A DNA stretch of 17,296 nt from Firmicutes bacterium CAG:449. Lineage in GTDB: Bacteria; Bacillota_I; Bacilli_A; RFN20; CAG-449. The notes below the pieces were generated by a model. It made no database searches. It was not told the DNA's origin and worked only from the letters and a program-made list of their open reading frames with translations. How positions within the stretch are numbered: position 1 is the first letter of the stretch; each line of letters starts with the position of its first letter. The stretch is from positions 7,984 to 25,279 of the forward strand of contig FR889432.1 in assembly GCA_000432895.1 (NCBI GenBank), read 5' to 3'. This document shows positions 7,655 to 14,857 of this stretch, piece by piece. The translations under genes and the position numbers were made by a program.

Positions 7655-7999
7655 TTACGAAGATTTTTTAAACACTCCATTACTTTGATATATATGCTTA
7701 TTATTTATATTGGTTAGAACCTTATTTGCTATCATTAGTTTATCTTCATTATCTAACAAAATATTTTCATTAATAACTATTCCTTCAACAAAAAAAGCTT
7801 TTAATAAATAAGTTAAAAATAAATTCAAATCGCCTTCAATATGTAATAACAATAAAATCTCTTCTAAAGAAATTAATTCTTTTTCATAAATTAATATATC
7901 TAAATATAAACAAATAAATTTCTTTTCAAAATACAATGTATTATTTTCCAAATAAATATTAATAAAATCTTTTCCAAAATAAAAACTTAATTTTTTCAT
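7655..7999 (-). CDS. Hypothetical protein, 114 aa
   Basis: I do not recognise this protein. From the ATG at 7999, with GGAAGGTG just upstream, it has 114 residues and begins MKKLSFYFGKDF. It is rich in Leu, Ile, Phe and acidic residues. It has no signal peptide and no clear membrane span; the stretches LYLDILIYEKELISLEEIL and FLTYLLKAFFVEGI look like amphipathic helices. It lies 35 bases before pdp, likely in the same transcript, and diverges from the ABC ATPase. Codon use resembles its neighbours, so it is probably real. Confidence 0.6.
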   Translation of the reverse strand: MKKLSFYFGKDFINIYLENNTLYFEKKFICLYLDILIYEKELISLEEILLLLHIEGDLNLFLTYLLKAFFVEGIVINENILLDNEDKLMIANKVLTNINNKHIYQSNGVFKKSS

Positions 8000-8096
8000 A
8001 AAAACACCTTCCATAATGTTTAATTAGCAAAATATCTTACTTTTCTTTAATCACATAAACAAAAAAAATAAATACATTATTAATAGGTGAATAATT

Positions 8097-8831
8097 ATGG
8101 CTTTACTAATGGAAATGAAAAATGTTAACAAAACATTTTTTTCACAAAATGGCGAAGTAAAAGTATTAAATAATATCTCTTTTGCAATTTATGATAATGA
8201 AATAATTGCTATTTTAGGTCCTTCAGGATGTGGAAAATCCACAATATTAAATCTTTTATCAAAATTAGAAGAACCTACTTCTGGAGAAATTATTTCTAAA
8301 TGCAAAAAAGGATACATGTTTCAAAAAGATAATTTAATGGAATGGCGAAATATTTATAATAACATCTTAATCGGTTTAGAAATAAAACATTTAAAAAGCA
8401 AACAAAATCTTGAATACGTCGATAGTTTATTAAAAAAATATCAATTAGAAGAATTTAAAAATTATCATCCTCATGAATTATCTGGAGGAATGAGACAAAG
8501 AGTTTCCTTAATAAGAACATTAGCCTTAAAACCAGATTTATTATTATTAGATGAGCCTTTTTCCGCTCTTGATTATCAAACAAAATTATATGTTCAAAAT
8601 GATGTTTTTTCTATTATTAAGCAAGAAAAAAAAGCTGCTTTAATTGTCACCCATGATATATCAGAAGCAATTGCCTTAAGCGATAAAATTATTATTTTAT
8701 CAAATAGACCATGTTCAATAAAAAATATCATTTATTTAGATTTTGATAAAGCATTAACACCTTTACAAAGAAGAACTAATCCAAAATTTAATCAATATTT
8801 TAAAAAAGTTCATCAAGAACTTGAAAATTAA
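8097..8831 (+). CDS. ABC transporter ATP-binding protein, NitT/TauT (SsuB/TauB) type
   Basis: A 244-residue ATPase with all nucleotide-binding motifs: Walker A GPSGCGKST (about 41-49), Q-loop MFQKDNLMEWRN, signature LSGGMRQR, Walker B LLLLDEPFSALD and H-loop VTHD. The phrase NLMEWRN and the overall length fit the nitrate/sulphonate/taurine and thiamine-precursor group of importers. Such an ATPase needs a membrane permease and a binding protein, but neither is adjacent: the next gene is rpmE and the divergent one is unknown. The ligand therefore cannot be told. The ATG follows AGGTG. No terminator is visible before the rpmE promoter. Confidence 0.88.
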   Translation: MALLMEMKNVNKTFFSQNGEVKVLNNISFAIYDNEIIAILGPSGCGKSTILNLLSKLEEPTSGEIISKCKKGYMFQKDNLMEWRNIYNNILIGLEIKHLKSKQNLEYVDSLLKKYQLEEFKNYHPHELSGGMRQRVSLIRTLALKPDLLLLDEPFSALDYQTKLYVQNDVFSIIKQEKKAALIVTHDISEAIALSDKIIILSNRPCSIKNIIYLDFDKALTPLQRRTNPKFNQYFKKVHQELEN

Positions 8832-8842
8832 CATAAAAACTA

Positions 8843-8871
8843 TTGCTAGAACTTAATTTATTTGATAAGAT
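8843..8871 (+). promoter_or_regulatory. rpmE promoter
   Basis: TTGCTA (8843-8848), a 17-base spacer and TAAGAT (8866-8871), with an additional TGA just before the -10. Predicted start is near 8878, giving a leader of about 45 bases. Confidence 0.7.
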
Positions 8872-8893
8872 ATTAACGCTTTCTTTAAACACA

Positions 8894-8925
8894 ATTGAGG
8901 TTTAAGGCGGAAGGAGAAGCTCAAT
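8894..8925 (+). promoter_or_regulatory. Possible leader hairpin over the rpmE start
   Basis: ATTGAG (8894-8899) can pair with CTCAAT (8920-8925). The stem then includes two bases of the start codon, and the Shine-Dalgarno AAGGAG (8911-8916) sits in the 20-base loop. It may modulate L31 translation. The stem is short, so this is tentative. Confidence 0.3.
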
Positions 8926-9127
8926 GAAAAAAGGAATACATCCAAATTATACTCAATGCACAGTTACTTGTGTTACATGCGGAAATACTTTTACAACTGC
9001 TTCAGTATTAAAAGAAATTCGTGTTGATACATGTGCAAATTGTCATCCATTCTATACAGGTAAACAAAGATTTACTCAAACTGATGGACGTATTGATCGT
9101 TTCAATAAAAAATACGGAATTAAGTAA
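8924..9127 (+). CDS. rpmE: 50S ribosomal protein L31 (zinc-binding form)
   Basis: A 67-residue ribosomal protein. It begins MKKGIHPNYT and keeps two CxxC pairs (Cys16/Cys19 and Cys37/Cys40), the zinc ribbon of the C+ form. This form is used under zinc sufficiency, unlike the cysteine-free paralogue YtiA/L31B. PFYTGKQRFTQTDGRIDRF is the family signature. AAGGAG lies 7 bases before the ATG. It has its own promoter and a terminator hairpin directly after the stop. Confidence 0.97.
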   Translation: MKKGIHPNYTQCTVTCVTCGNTFTTASVLKEIRVDTCANCHPFYTGKQRFTQTDGRIDRFNKKYGIK

Positions 9128-9134
9128 GAAAATC

Positions 9135-9161
9135 AAAACTGTCCATTTGGGCAGTTTTTTT
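9135..9161 (+). terminator. Intrinsic terminator between rpmE and metG
   Basis: AAAACTGTCC (9135-9144) pairs with GGGCAGTTTT (9149-9158) around the loop ATTT, a 10-bp stem with one G-T pair. It runs into seven T (9155-9161). It ends 13 bases before the metG ATG, leaving no room for a metG promoter downstream. Confidence 0.85.
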
Positions 9162-9174
9162 ATAGGAGAAAATT

Positions 9175-10764
9175 ATGGCTAGAAAATTTTATATTACCAC
9201 CCCAATTTATTACCCAAGCGCTAAATTACATATAGGTCATGCTTATTGCACCACTTTAGCCGATTCCATTGCTCGTTACCATAGAATAATTGGTGACGAA
9301 ACATATTTTTTAACTGGCACTGATGAACACGGAGAAAAAATCCAAAAAAATGCAGAAGCAAAAAATATGGCACCACAAGAATTTGTTGATGAAATAGTAG
9401 AAGGAATCCAAAAACTATGGAAAACCTTGCGTATTAGTAATGATGACTATATTAGAACCACCCAATTACGTCATGAAGAAGTTGTCCAAAAAGTATTTTC
9501 TAAAATGTTAGAAAATGGTGATATCTATTTAGGAAATTATGAAGGTTGGTATTGTACACCTTGTGAATCATTCTGGACTAACTCACAAGTTCAAGGTGAA
9601 GAACATCTTTGCCCTGATTGTGGACGCCCTTGTCATACAGCTAAAGAAGAAGCATATTTCTTTAAAATGAGTAAGTACGCTGATAAATTAATGGATTTTT
9701 ATGCTTCACATCCTGATTTTATTACTCCAGAATCAAGAAAAAATGAAATGATCAATTCATTCATAAAACCAGGCTTAGAAGATTTATGTGTTTCTAGAAC
9801 TTCATTTACTTGGGGAATTCCTGTTAAAGAAAATCCTAAACATGTCGTATACGTTTGGTTAGATGCTTTATTTAACTATATCTCTGCTTTAGGTTATTTA
9901 TCAAATGATGATTCCTTATTTAAAAAATTTTGGAGTGATGATACATATATTTTACATCTAGTTGGTAATGATATTACTCGTTTCCATGTTATCTATTGGC
10001 CAATCTTCTTAATGTCACTTGGCTTAAGAGTTCCTGATAAGGTCTTCGTTCATGGTTTATTAATGATGAAAGATGGAAAAATGTCTAAATCAAAAGGTAA
10101 TGTCGTGGACCCATATCCACTTATTGAAAGATATGGATTAGATGCTGTTAGATACTATTTAGTTAGAGAAACAATCTTTGGTCAAGATGGAACTTTTACA
10201 CCTGAACAATTTGTTGAACGAATAAATATTGATTTAGCAAATGATTTTGGTAACCTTTTAAATAGAACTATTGGTATGATGAATAAATATTTTGGTGGTA
10301 TTATCCCTTCTTATCAAGGCGCATTAACTCCTCTTGATGAAGCTTTAGAAGCTTTTGGAAAACAAACTATCAAAAATTATCAAAACAATTTTGAAACTTT
10401 GCATGTTACAGAAGCTATTAGTAATGTCTTTGATTACATTTCCAAAGCAAATAAATATATTGAAGAAAACCAACCTTGGGTTTTAGCAAAAGATGAAACA
10501 AAAAAAGACATTTTACAAAGTGTAATGAATCACTTAGCAAATGTCTTAAGACAATGTGCAATTTTATTAAGTCCAGTCTTATTAGATTCACCTAATAAAT
10601 TATTTACTCAATTAAATATTGAAAAAGAAAAGCAAACATATCTTAGTGTTAACGCTTTTGATATTCTAGGCGGAGAAAAAGTTGTTGAAAAATCCACGCC
10701 ATTATTTCCTCGCTTAGATACAAATATTGAAATTGAATTTATTAAATCTCTTATGGGTAAATAA
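9175..10764 (+). CDS. metG: Methionyl-tRNA synthetase
   Basis: A 529-residue class I synthetase charging tRNA-Met. HIGH is at residues 19-22 and KMSKS at 302-306. The connective domain carries one zinc knuckle (Cys127, Cys130, Cys146, Cys149). TGTDEHGEKIQ (47-57) and the anticodon-binding helices ENQPWVLAK are present. It ends without the C-terminal EMAP/Trbp111-like tRNA-binding domain present in the longer (about 650 residue) bacterial forms, so it is the short version. AGGAG lies 6 bases before the ATG. Since a terminator sits just before it, expression probably depends on read-through from rpmE. Its last 14 bases overlap the convergent PrcB-like gene. Confidence 0.97.
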   Translation: MARKFYITTPIYYPSAKLHIGHAYCTTLADSIARYHRIIGDETYFLTGTDEHGEKIQKNAEAKNMAPQEFVDEIVEGIQKLWKTLRISNDDYIRTTQLRHEEVVQKVFSKMLENGDIYLGNYEGWYCTPCESFWTNSQVQGEEHLCPDCGRPCHTAKEEAYFFKMSKYADKLMDFYASHPDFITPESRKNEMINSFIKPGLEDLCVSRTSFTWGIPVKENPKHVVYVWLDALFNYISALGYLSNDDSLFKKFWSDDTYILHLVGNDITRFHVIYWPIFLMSLGLRVPDKVFVHGLLMMKDGKMSKSKGNVVDPYPLIERYGLDAVRYYLVRETIFGQDGTFTPEQFVERINIDLANDFGNLLNRTIGMMNKYFGGIIPSYQGALTPLDEALEAFGKQTIKNYQNNFETLHVTEAISNVFDYISKANKYIEENQPWVLAKDETKKDILQSVMNHLANVLRQCAILLSPVLLDSPNKLFTQLNIEKEKQTYLSVNAFDILGGEKVVEKSTPLFPRLDTNIEIEFIKSLMGK

Positions 10765-11188
10765 TTACCTCTGAAAAAGAATTAATTTTATTTGTTTCAA
10801 TGATAAAATTCCACATCGCTAAATCATAACTAACATATTTAGATGATGATTGATTAATTTTCACAATTACTTTATCTTCATTTATTTTAAAATATTTTAC
10901 ATGATATTCATAGCTACCACTGGTAGCTATTTTTTTTATTACTACTAATGAATTATTATTGAAAAAATCATCATTATATCTACTAATTAGTTTATCTAAA
11001 GAATTACTATAATATTTTATATTGACAAGATAATATTCATTAAATTCCTCAAAAGAATTAATAATAAAACAATTGTTATTTTCAAAATTAACAGTACTTG
11101 TTTTTAAATAGTGAACATTATAATTAACATTAGAACTTGACGGCATAATTAATAAGCAAAATAGTGCTAATAATATTTTTTTCTTCAT
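10751..11188 (-). CDS. Small exported protein with PrcB-like C-terminal domain
   Basis: A 145-residue protein starting at the ATG at 11188, preceded by AGAGGA; a longer frame from 11221 has no ribosome site. Residues 1-20 (MKKKILLALFCLLIMPSSSN) form a signal peptide. The single Cys is not in a convincing lipobox, so secretion or anchoring is open. The mature part resembles the PrcB C-terminal domain found in small bacterial lipoproteins: FEEFNEYY, then DDFFNNNSLVVI, SGSYEYHVKYF and DLAMWNFIIE. The domain assignment is by pattern only and no function is claimed. The gene converges on metG, overlapping by 14 bases, and diverges from the GlmM-GlmU fusion. Confidence 0.7.
   Translation of the reverse strand: MKKKILLALFCLLIMPSSSNVNYNVHYLKTSTVNFENNNCFIINSFEEFNEYYLVNIKYYSNSLDKLISRYNDDFFNNNSLVVIKKIATSGSYEYHVKYFKINEDKVIVKINQSSSKYVSYDLAMWNFIIETNKINSFSEVIIYP
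10910..10937 (+). terminator. Likely metG terminator inside the antisense gene
   Basis: ATAGCTACCA (10910-10919), C, TGGTAGCTAT (10921-10930) is a perfect 10-bp inverted repeat followed by a run of eight T (10930-10937). On the plus strand it is a textbook intrinsic terminator about 146 bases after the metG stop. On the minus strand the same bases encode IATSGSY of the PrcB-like protein. Confidence 0.75.
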
Positions 11189-11262
11189 ATATTTTCCTCT
11201 CATTAAAATTTTACAAAACAAATCTATTTTTATTTGTCGAAAAAAAACGAATCAATCATTTA

Positions 11263-11291
11263 TTGAGTAATTTTTTTTAAAGCATTTGAAT
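11263..11291 (+). promoter_or_regulatory. Candidate promoter of the glmMU-glmS operon
   Basis: TTGAGT (11263-11268), a 17-base spacer and TTGAAT (11286-11291, 4 of 6 matches). Transcription would begin near 11298, only a few bases before the ATG at 11302. An alternative -10 within TATATA is possible. Confidence 0.4.
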
Positions 11292-11301
11292 ATATAAAAA
11301 T

Positions 11302-13119
11302 ATGAATAACTATTTTGGAACCGATGGTATTAGATTTATCTACCAAGAAAAAACACAAGAATTAATTTATAAACTATCAAAAGCATTATCTCTTTTTTAC
11401 AAAGACAAAAAAATTATTATTGGACATGACACTAGATTTTCAAGTCGAGACATTTTATTAATTTTGACTTCTCAATTAGAAAATGTAATTTATGTAGGAA
11501 ATATTTCCACACCAGGAATATGTTATTTATCAAAAAAACATAAATCTATTGGCATAATGATTACTGCTTCCCATAATCCTTATATTTATAATGGTATTAA
11601 AATATTTGAAAAAGGTTATAAATTAAAAAATAAAAAACAAATCAAACTATCTTCATTAATCGAGCAAATTCCCTTTAAAGAATTTAAAGTTAAACAACTT
11701 CTTTTAAATAGAAATATCTTTAACGAATATATTCTATTTTTAAAAAAATATCTTGTTAAAAGCAATTTTTCTTATGCTTTTGATTTAGCTAATGGAGCGA
11801 CTAGTTCTTATTTTAAAGAATTAAATAAGTTAATAAATGTAAATAATAAAATATATTTCTCTTCTCCTGATGGAAAAAATATTAATAATGGATGTGGCGC
11901 TATTTCACCTACTTCTTTACAAAACATTTTAAAAAAAGAAGACATTCAATATGGATTTTGTTTTGATGGAGATGCTGATAGATTAATCTTAGTAAGCAAA
12001 GAAAAAATTTATTCTGGTGACGAATTATTATATATATTTGCTAAATATCAAAAAGTAAAAAAAGTTGTAATCACTAAAATTACTAATCGAGGTTTAATAG
12101 AAAGTTTAAAAAAAATTAATATTAAAACAAAAGAAGTAGATGTTGGAGATCAGAACATTTTACTATATCTAAAAAAACATCATTTAACTTTAGGTGGTGA
12201 AAGTTCTGGCCATTTAATTGATTATAACTTATTACCAACTGGTGATGCAGTATTAAATGCTTTAATGCTAATTCAATTATTAAATACATATTCTTTATCT
12301 ACCTTACTAGAAGGATATATTCCTTATCAAGAAGAATTAATTTCTTTATCATTAAATCATCAAGAAACAATTAATAATTCATTAATTAATAATCTAATTA
12401 TTGAATTAAAAAATAAATTTAATATTTATATCAATATTAGAAAATCAGGTACAGAAAATAAAATAAGAATTTATTTATGTCATCAACAAAAAAACATTTT
12501 ATCTTATTGTAAGAAAAAAATAATTACCTATCTAAAACTAATTGATAATGAAATTGAATTTAACTCTTTAGAAGTTGAAATCGATCAAAACTCTACTTTT
12601 GGAAAAAACATTTGTTTAATTGGTAATACAATTATTCATAATTCTTTTATTGGAGATAATAACATTATTAATAACTCTTCTATAGAAGATTCTTCTATTG
12701 GAAATAATAACATAATTGGCCCTTATTCAAGAATTAGAAATAATACTAAAATTCATAACAATATTAGAATTGGAAATTTTGTGGAAATCAAAAAATCAGA
12801 AATTAATGATGAAACAAAAATTGCTCATCTTACCTATATTGGCGATTGCAAATGTGGTAAAAATGTTAATTTTGGCTGTGGAACTGTAATTTGTAATTAT
12901 GATGGAAAACATAAATATCTTACCGAAATAGGTAATAAAGTTTTTATTGGCTGTAATACTAATTTAATCGCCCCTATTAAAATAGAAAATAATTGTTTTA
13001 TTGCCGCGGGTTCAACTCTAACTACTTCTTTAAAAGAAAATTGTTTTGCCATTGCTCGTGCTAAACAAATAAATAAAAATGGAGAAGCAAAAAAATACCC
13101 ATATTTTCAGGAGGAGTAA
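11302..13119 (+). CDS. GlmM-GlmU(C) fusion: phosphoglucosamine mutase / GlcN-1-P acetyltransferase
   Basis: A 605-residue fusion enzyme. Residues 1 to about 415 are a compact GlmM (usual length about 445): FGTDGIR (5-11), the phosphoserine loop TASHNP with Ser90 (88-93), the metal loop DGDADR (222-227), GGESSGH (298-304) and the phosphate loop RKSGTEN (380-386). From VEID (425) onward comes the left-handed beta-helix of GlmU: GPYSRIRN (473-480), GNFVEIKK (491-498), AHLTYIGD with catalytic His509, NVNFGCGT (521-528), CNYDG (531-535) and AAGSTLTT (568-575). The GlmU uridylyltransferase domain is absent. Predicted reactions are GlcN-6-P to GlcN-1-P to GlcNAc-1-P, with acetyl-CoA. FGTDGIR fixes the start, yet no Shine-Dalgarno lies upstream. 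glmS follows 1 base after the stop. Confidence 0.92.
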   Translation: MNNYFGTDGIRFIYQEKTQELIYKLSKALSLFYKDKKIIIGHDTRFSSRDILLILTSQLENVIYVGNISTPGICYLSKKHKSIGIMITASHNPYIYNGIKIFEKGYKLKNKKQIKLSSLIEQIPFKEFKVKQLLLNRNIFNEYILFLKKYLVKSNFSYAFDLANGATSSYFKELNKLINVNNKIYFSSPDGKNINNGCGAISPTSLQNILKKEDIQYGFCFDGDADRLILVSKEKIYSGDELLYIFAKYQKVKKVVITKITNRGLIESLKKINIKTKEVDVGDQNILLYLKKHHLTLGGESSGHLIDYNLLPTGDAVLNALMLIQLLNTYSLSTLLEGYIPYQEELISLSLNHQETINNSLINNLIIELKNKFNIYINIRKSGTENKIRIYLCHQQKNILSYCKKKIITYLKLIDNEIEFNSLEVEIDQNSTFGKNICLIGNTIIHNSFIGDNNIINNSSIEDSSIGNNNIIGPYSRIRNNTKIHNNIRIGNFVEIKKSEINDETKIAHLTYIGDCKCGKNVNFGCGTVICNYDGKHKYLTEIGNKVFIGCNTNLIAPIKIENNCFIAAGSTLTTSLKENCFAIARAKQINKNGEAKKYPYFQEE

Positions 13120-13120
13120 T

Positions 13121-14857
13121 ATGTGTGGAATAATTGGTTATGTAAGTAATGAAAATATTGTAAAAAAATTAATTAATGGATTAGAAAATTTAGAATATCG
13201 TGGTTACGATTCAAGTGGTATTGCTTTATTAAATAACTCTCTTGAAATTTATAAAGACCAAGGAAAAATAGAAAATTTAAAAAAATTAATTCCTAATAAT
13301 ATATTTTCTACAATTGGTATAGGTCATACTAGATGGGCTACAACAGGCATCCCTAGTAAAGAAAATGCTCATCCTCATCTATCAAATAATGGTTTATTTG
13401 CTTTAGTTCACAATGGAATTATTGAAAATTACCAAGAAATAAAGAATAAATACTTAAAAAAAATTAATTTAAAATCTTCCACCGATACAGAAATTGTCTG
13501 CAATCTTATTGAAGTATTGTTTAATGGAAATGTTATAGACACTCTTTTAAAAGTAAAAAAAATTATAAAAGGTTCATTTGCTTTTAATTTATTGTATTTA
13601 AAAGAAAAAAGAATCTATTTTATGAAAAATAAAACTCCTTTAGTAATCGGTAAAAATAATAATGAATATGCTTTAGCTTCCGATGCTTTAGCCTTTGAAA
13701 ACATTAATCAAGTTTACTTCTTGCAAGATAATGATTTAGGTTATATTGAGCAAAATAACGCTTATATTTATCAAAAAAAAGAAATAAAATTCAAAAAAAT
13801 TAATTATTTAAAATCTAATTTTAAAAACAATTTTTCTTTTTATATGGAAAAAGAAATCTATGAACAAATAACTTTAATTGATCAATTAATAAATAACTAT
13901 TTTGAAAATGATAAAATAAAATTTTCTCAAAAAATAAAAACACTTATTGATAATGCTAGTAAAATATATCTTGTAGCATGTGGATCATCATATTATTCTA
14001 GTTTATTAGGTAAATACTATTTTGAAGATATCCTCAAAAAAGAAGTAGAAGTTGTTTTAGCTAGTGAAGCACTCTATCATTTTCCTTTAATAAAAAATAA
14101 TAATTTATTTATTTTTGTTTCCCAATCAGGAGAAACTTTAGATGTTTTAAATGTTATTAAACTATGTAAAAATAAACATATTCCTATTATTGGTATTACT
14201 AATTCATTTAATTCTTCAATTACTCATTTATGTAAAAATATTCTATATATTTATGCAGGAAGCGAAAAAGCAGTAGCCTCAACAAAAGCTTTTCTAGGAC
14301 AAAGTTTATTATTTTATATTTTATGTAATTATAATAAAAACTTAAAAAAAGATTTCTTAGCATTAAAAAAAGAAATCAAAAGAATTTTATTAAATAAAAA
14401 AGAAATTGAATCATTTTCTTTAACTTTAAAAGATTATAAAGATGTTTTCTATTTAGGAAGAAATATTGATTATTATATTGCTTTAGAAGCTAGTTTAAAA
14501 TTAAAAGAGATTTCTTATATTCATGCCGAAGCCTTTTCTTCAGGAGAATTAAAACATGGCACTTTAGCTCTTATAGATTCTAATAGTGCAGTTATTGGTT
14601 TAATTAGTCAAAAAAATTTATCATCTATTGTAAGAACTAACTTACAAGAAGCCGAAGTTCGAGGAGGAAAAATTTTTACTATTGCTAAAAAGAATTTATC
14701 TAAAAATGATACATTCATTTTTAATAACTTAAATAAATATTTATCATGTTATGGAGAATTAATTATTGTCCAATTAATTGCCTTTTATACCGCCTTACAC
14801 AAAGGTTATGATGTTGATAAACCAAGAAACTTAGCAAAATCAGTTACTGTTGAGTAG
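13121..14857 (+). CDS. glmS: Glutamine--fructose-6-phosphate aminotransferase
   Basis: A 578-residue enzyme (usual about 600) making GlcN-6-P from fructose-6-P and glutamine, the first step to UDP-GlcNAc. The glutaminase domain starts MCGIIGYV, with Cys2 as the N-terminal nucleophile after Met removal, then YRGYDSSGIA, GHTRWATTG and HNGIIENY. Two SIS sugar-binding domains follow: ACGSSYYSS, SQSGETLD and EKAVASTKAF, with the C-terminal ISYIHAEAFSSGELKHG and the ending PRNLAKSVTVE. The start is the ATG at 13121 because Cys must follow Met and GGAGGAG lies just upstream; a longer in-frame start at 13079 is wrong. No glmS ribozyme can precede it, as the fusion gene ends 1 base earlier. Its end overlaps the convergent glycosyltransferase gene by 14 bases. 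Confidence 0.96.
   Translation: MCGIIGYVSNENIVKKLINGLENLEYRGYDSSGIALLNNSLEIYKDQGKIENLKKLIPNNIFSTIGIGHTRWATTGIPSKENAHPHLSNNGLFALVHNGIIENYQEIKNKYLKKINLKSSTDTEIVCNLIEVLFNGNVIDTLLKVKKIIKGSFAFNLLYLKEKRIYFMKNKTPLVIGKNNNEYALASDALAFENINQVYFLQDNDLGYIEQNNAYIYQKKEIKFKKINYLKSNFKNNFSFYMEKEIYEQITLIDQLINNYFENDKIKFSQKIKTLIDNASKIYLVACGSSYYSSLLGKYYFEDILKKEVEVVLASEALYHFPLIKNNNLFIFVSQSGETLDVLNVIKLCKNKHIPIIGITNSFNSSITHLCKNILYIYAGSEKAVASTKAFLGQSLLFYILCNYNKNLKKDFLALKKEIKRILLNKKEIESFSLTLKDYKDVFYLGRNIDYYIALEASLKLKEISYIHAEAFSSGELKHGTLALIDSNSAVIGLISQKNLSSIVRTNLQEAEVRGGKIFTIAKKNLSKNDTFIFNNLNKYLSCYGELIIVQLIAFYTALHKGYDVDKPRNLAKSVTVE

Noticed and set aside
9128..9174. T-box or other tRNA-sensing leader before metG
   Set aside because: Only 47 bases separate rpmE and metG, and they hold a simple terminator.
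11218..11237. Inverted repeat ACAAAT/ATTTGT before the GlmM-GlmU fusion
   Set aside because: The stem is 6 AT-rich pairs with an 8-base loop, expected by chance in such DNA.
13079..13120. Longer glmS start adding 14 residues
   Set aside because: GlmS needs Cys directly after the initiator Met; the GGAGGAG site serves the ATG at 13121.
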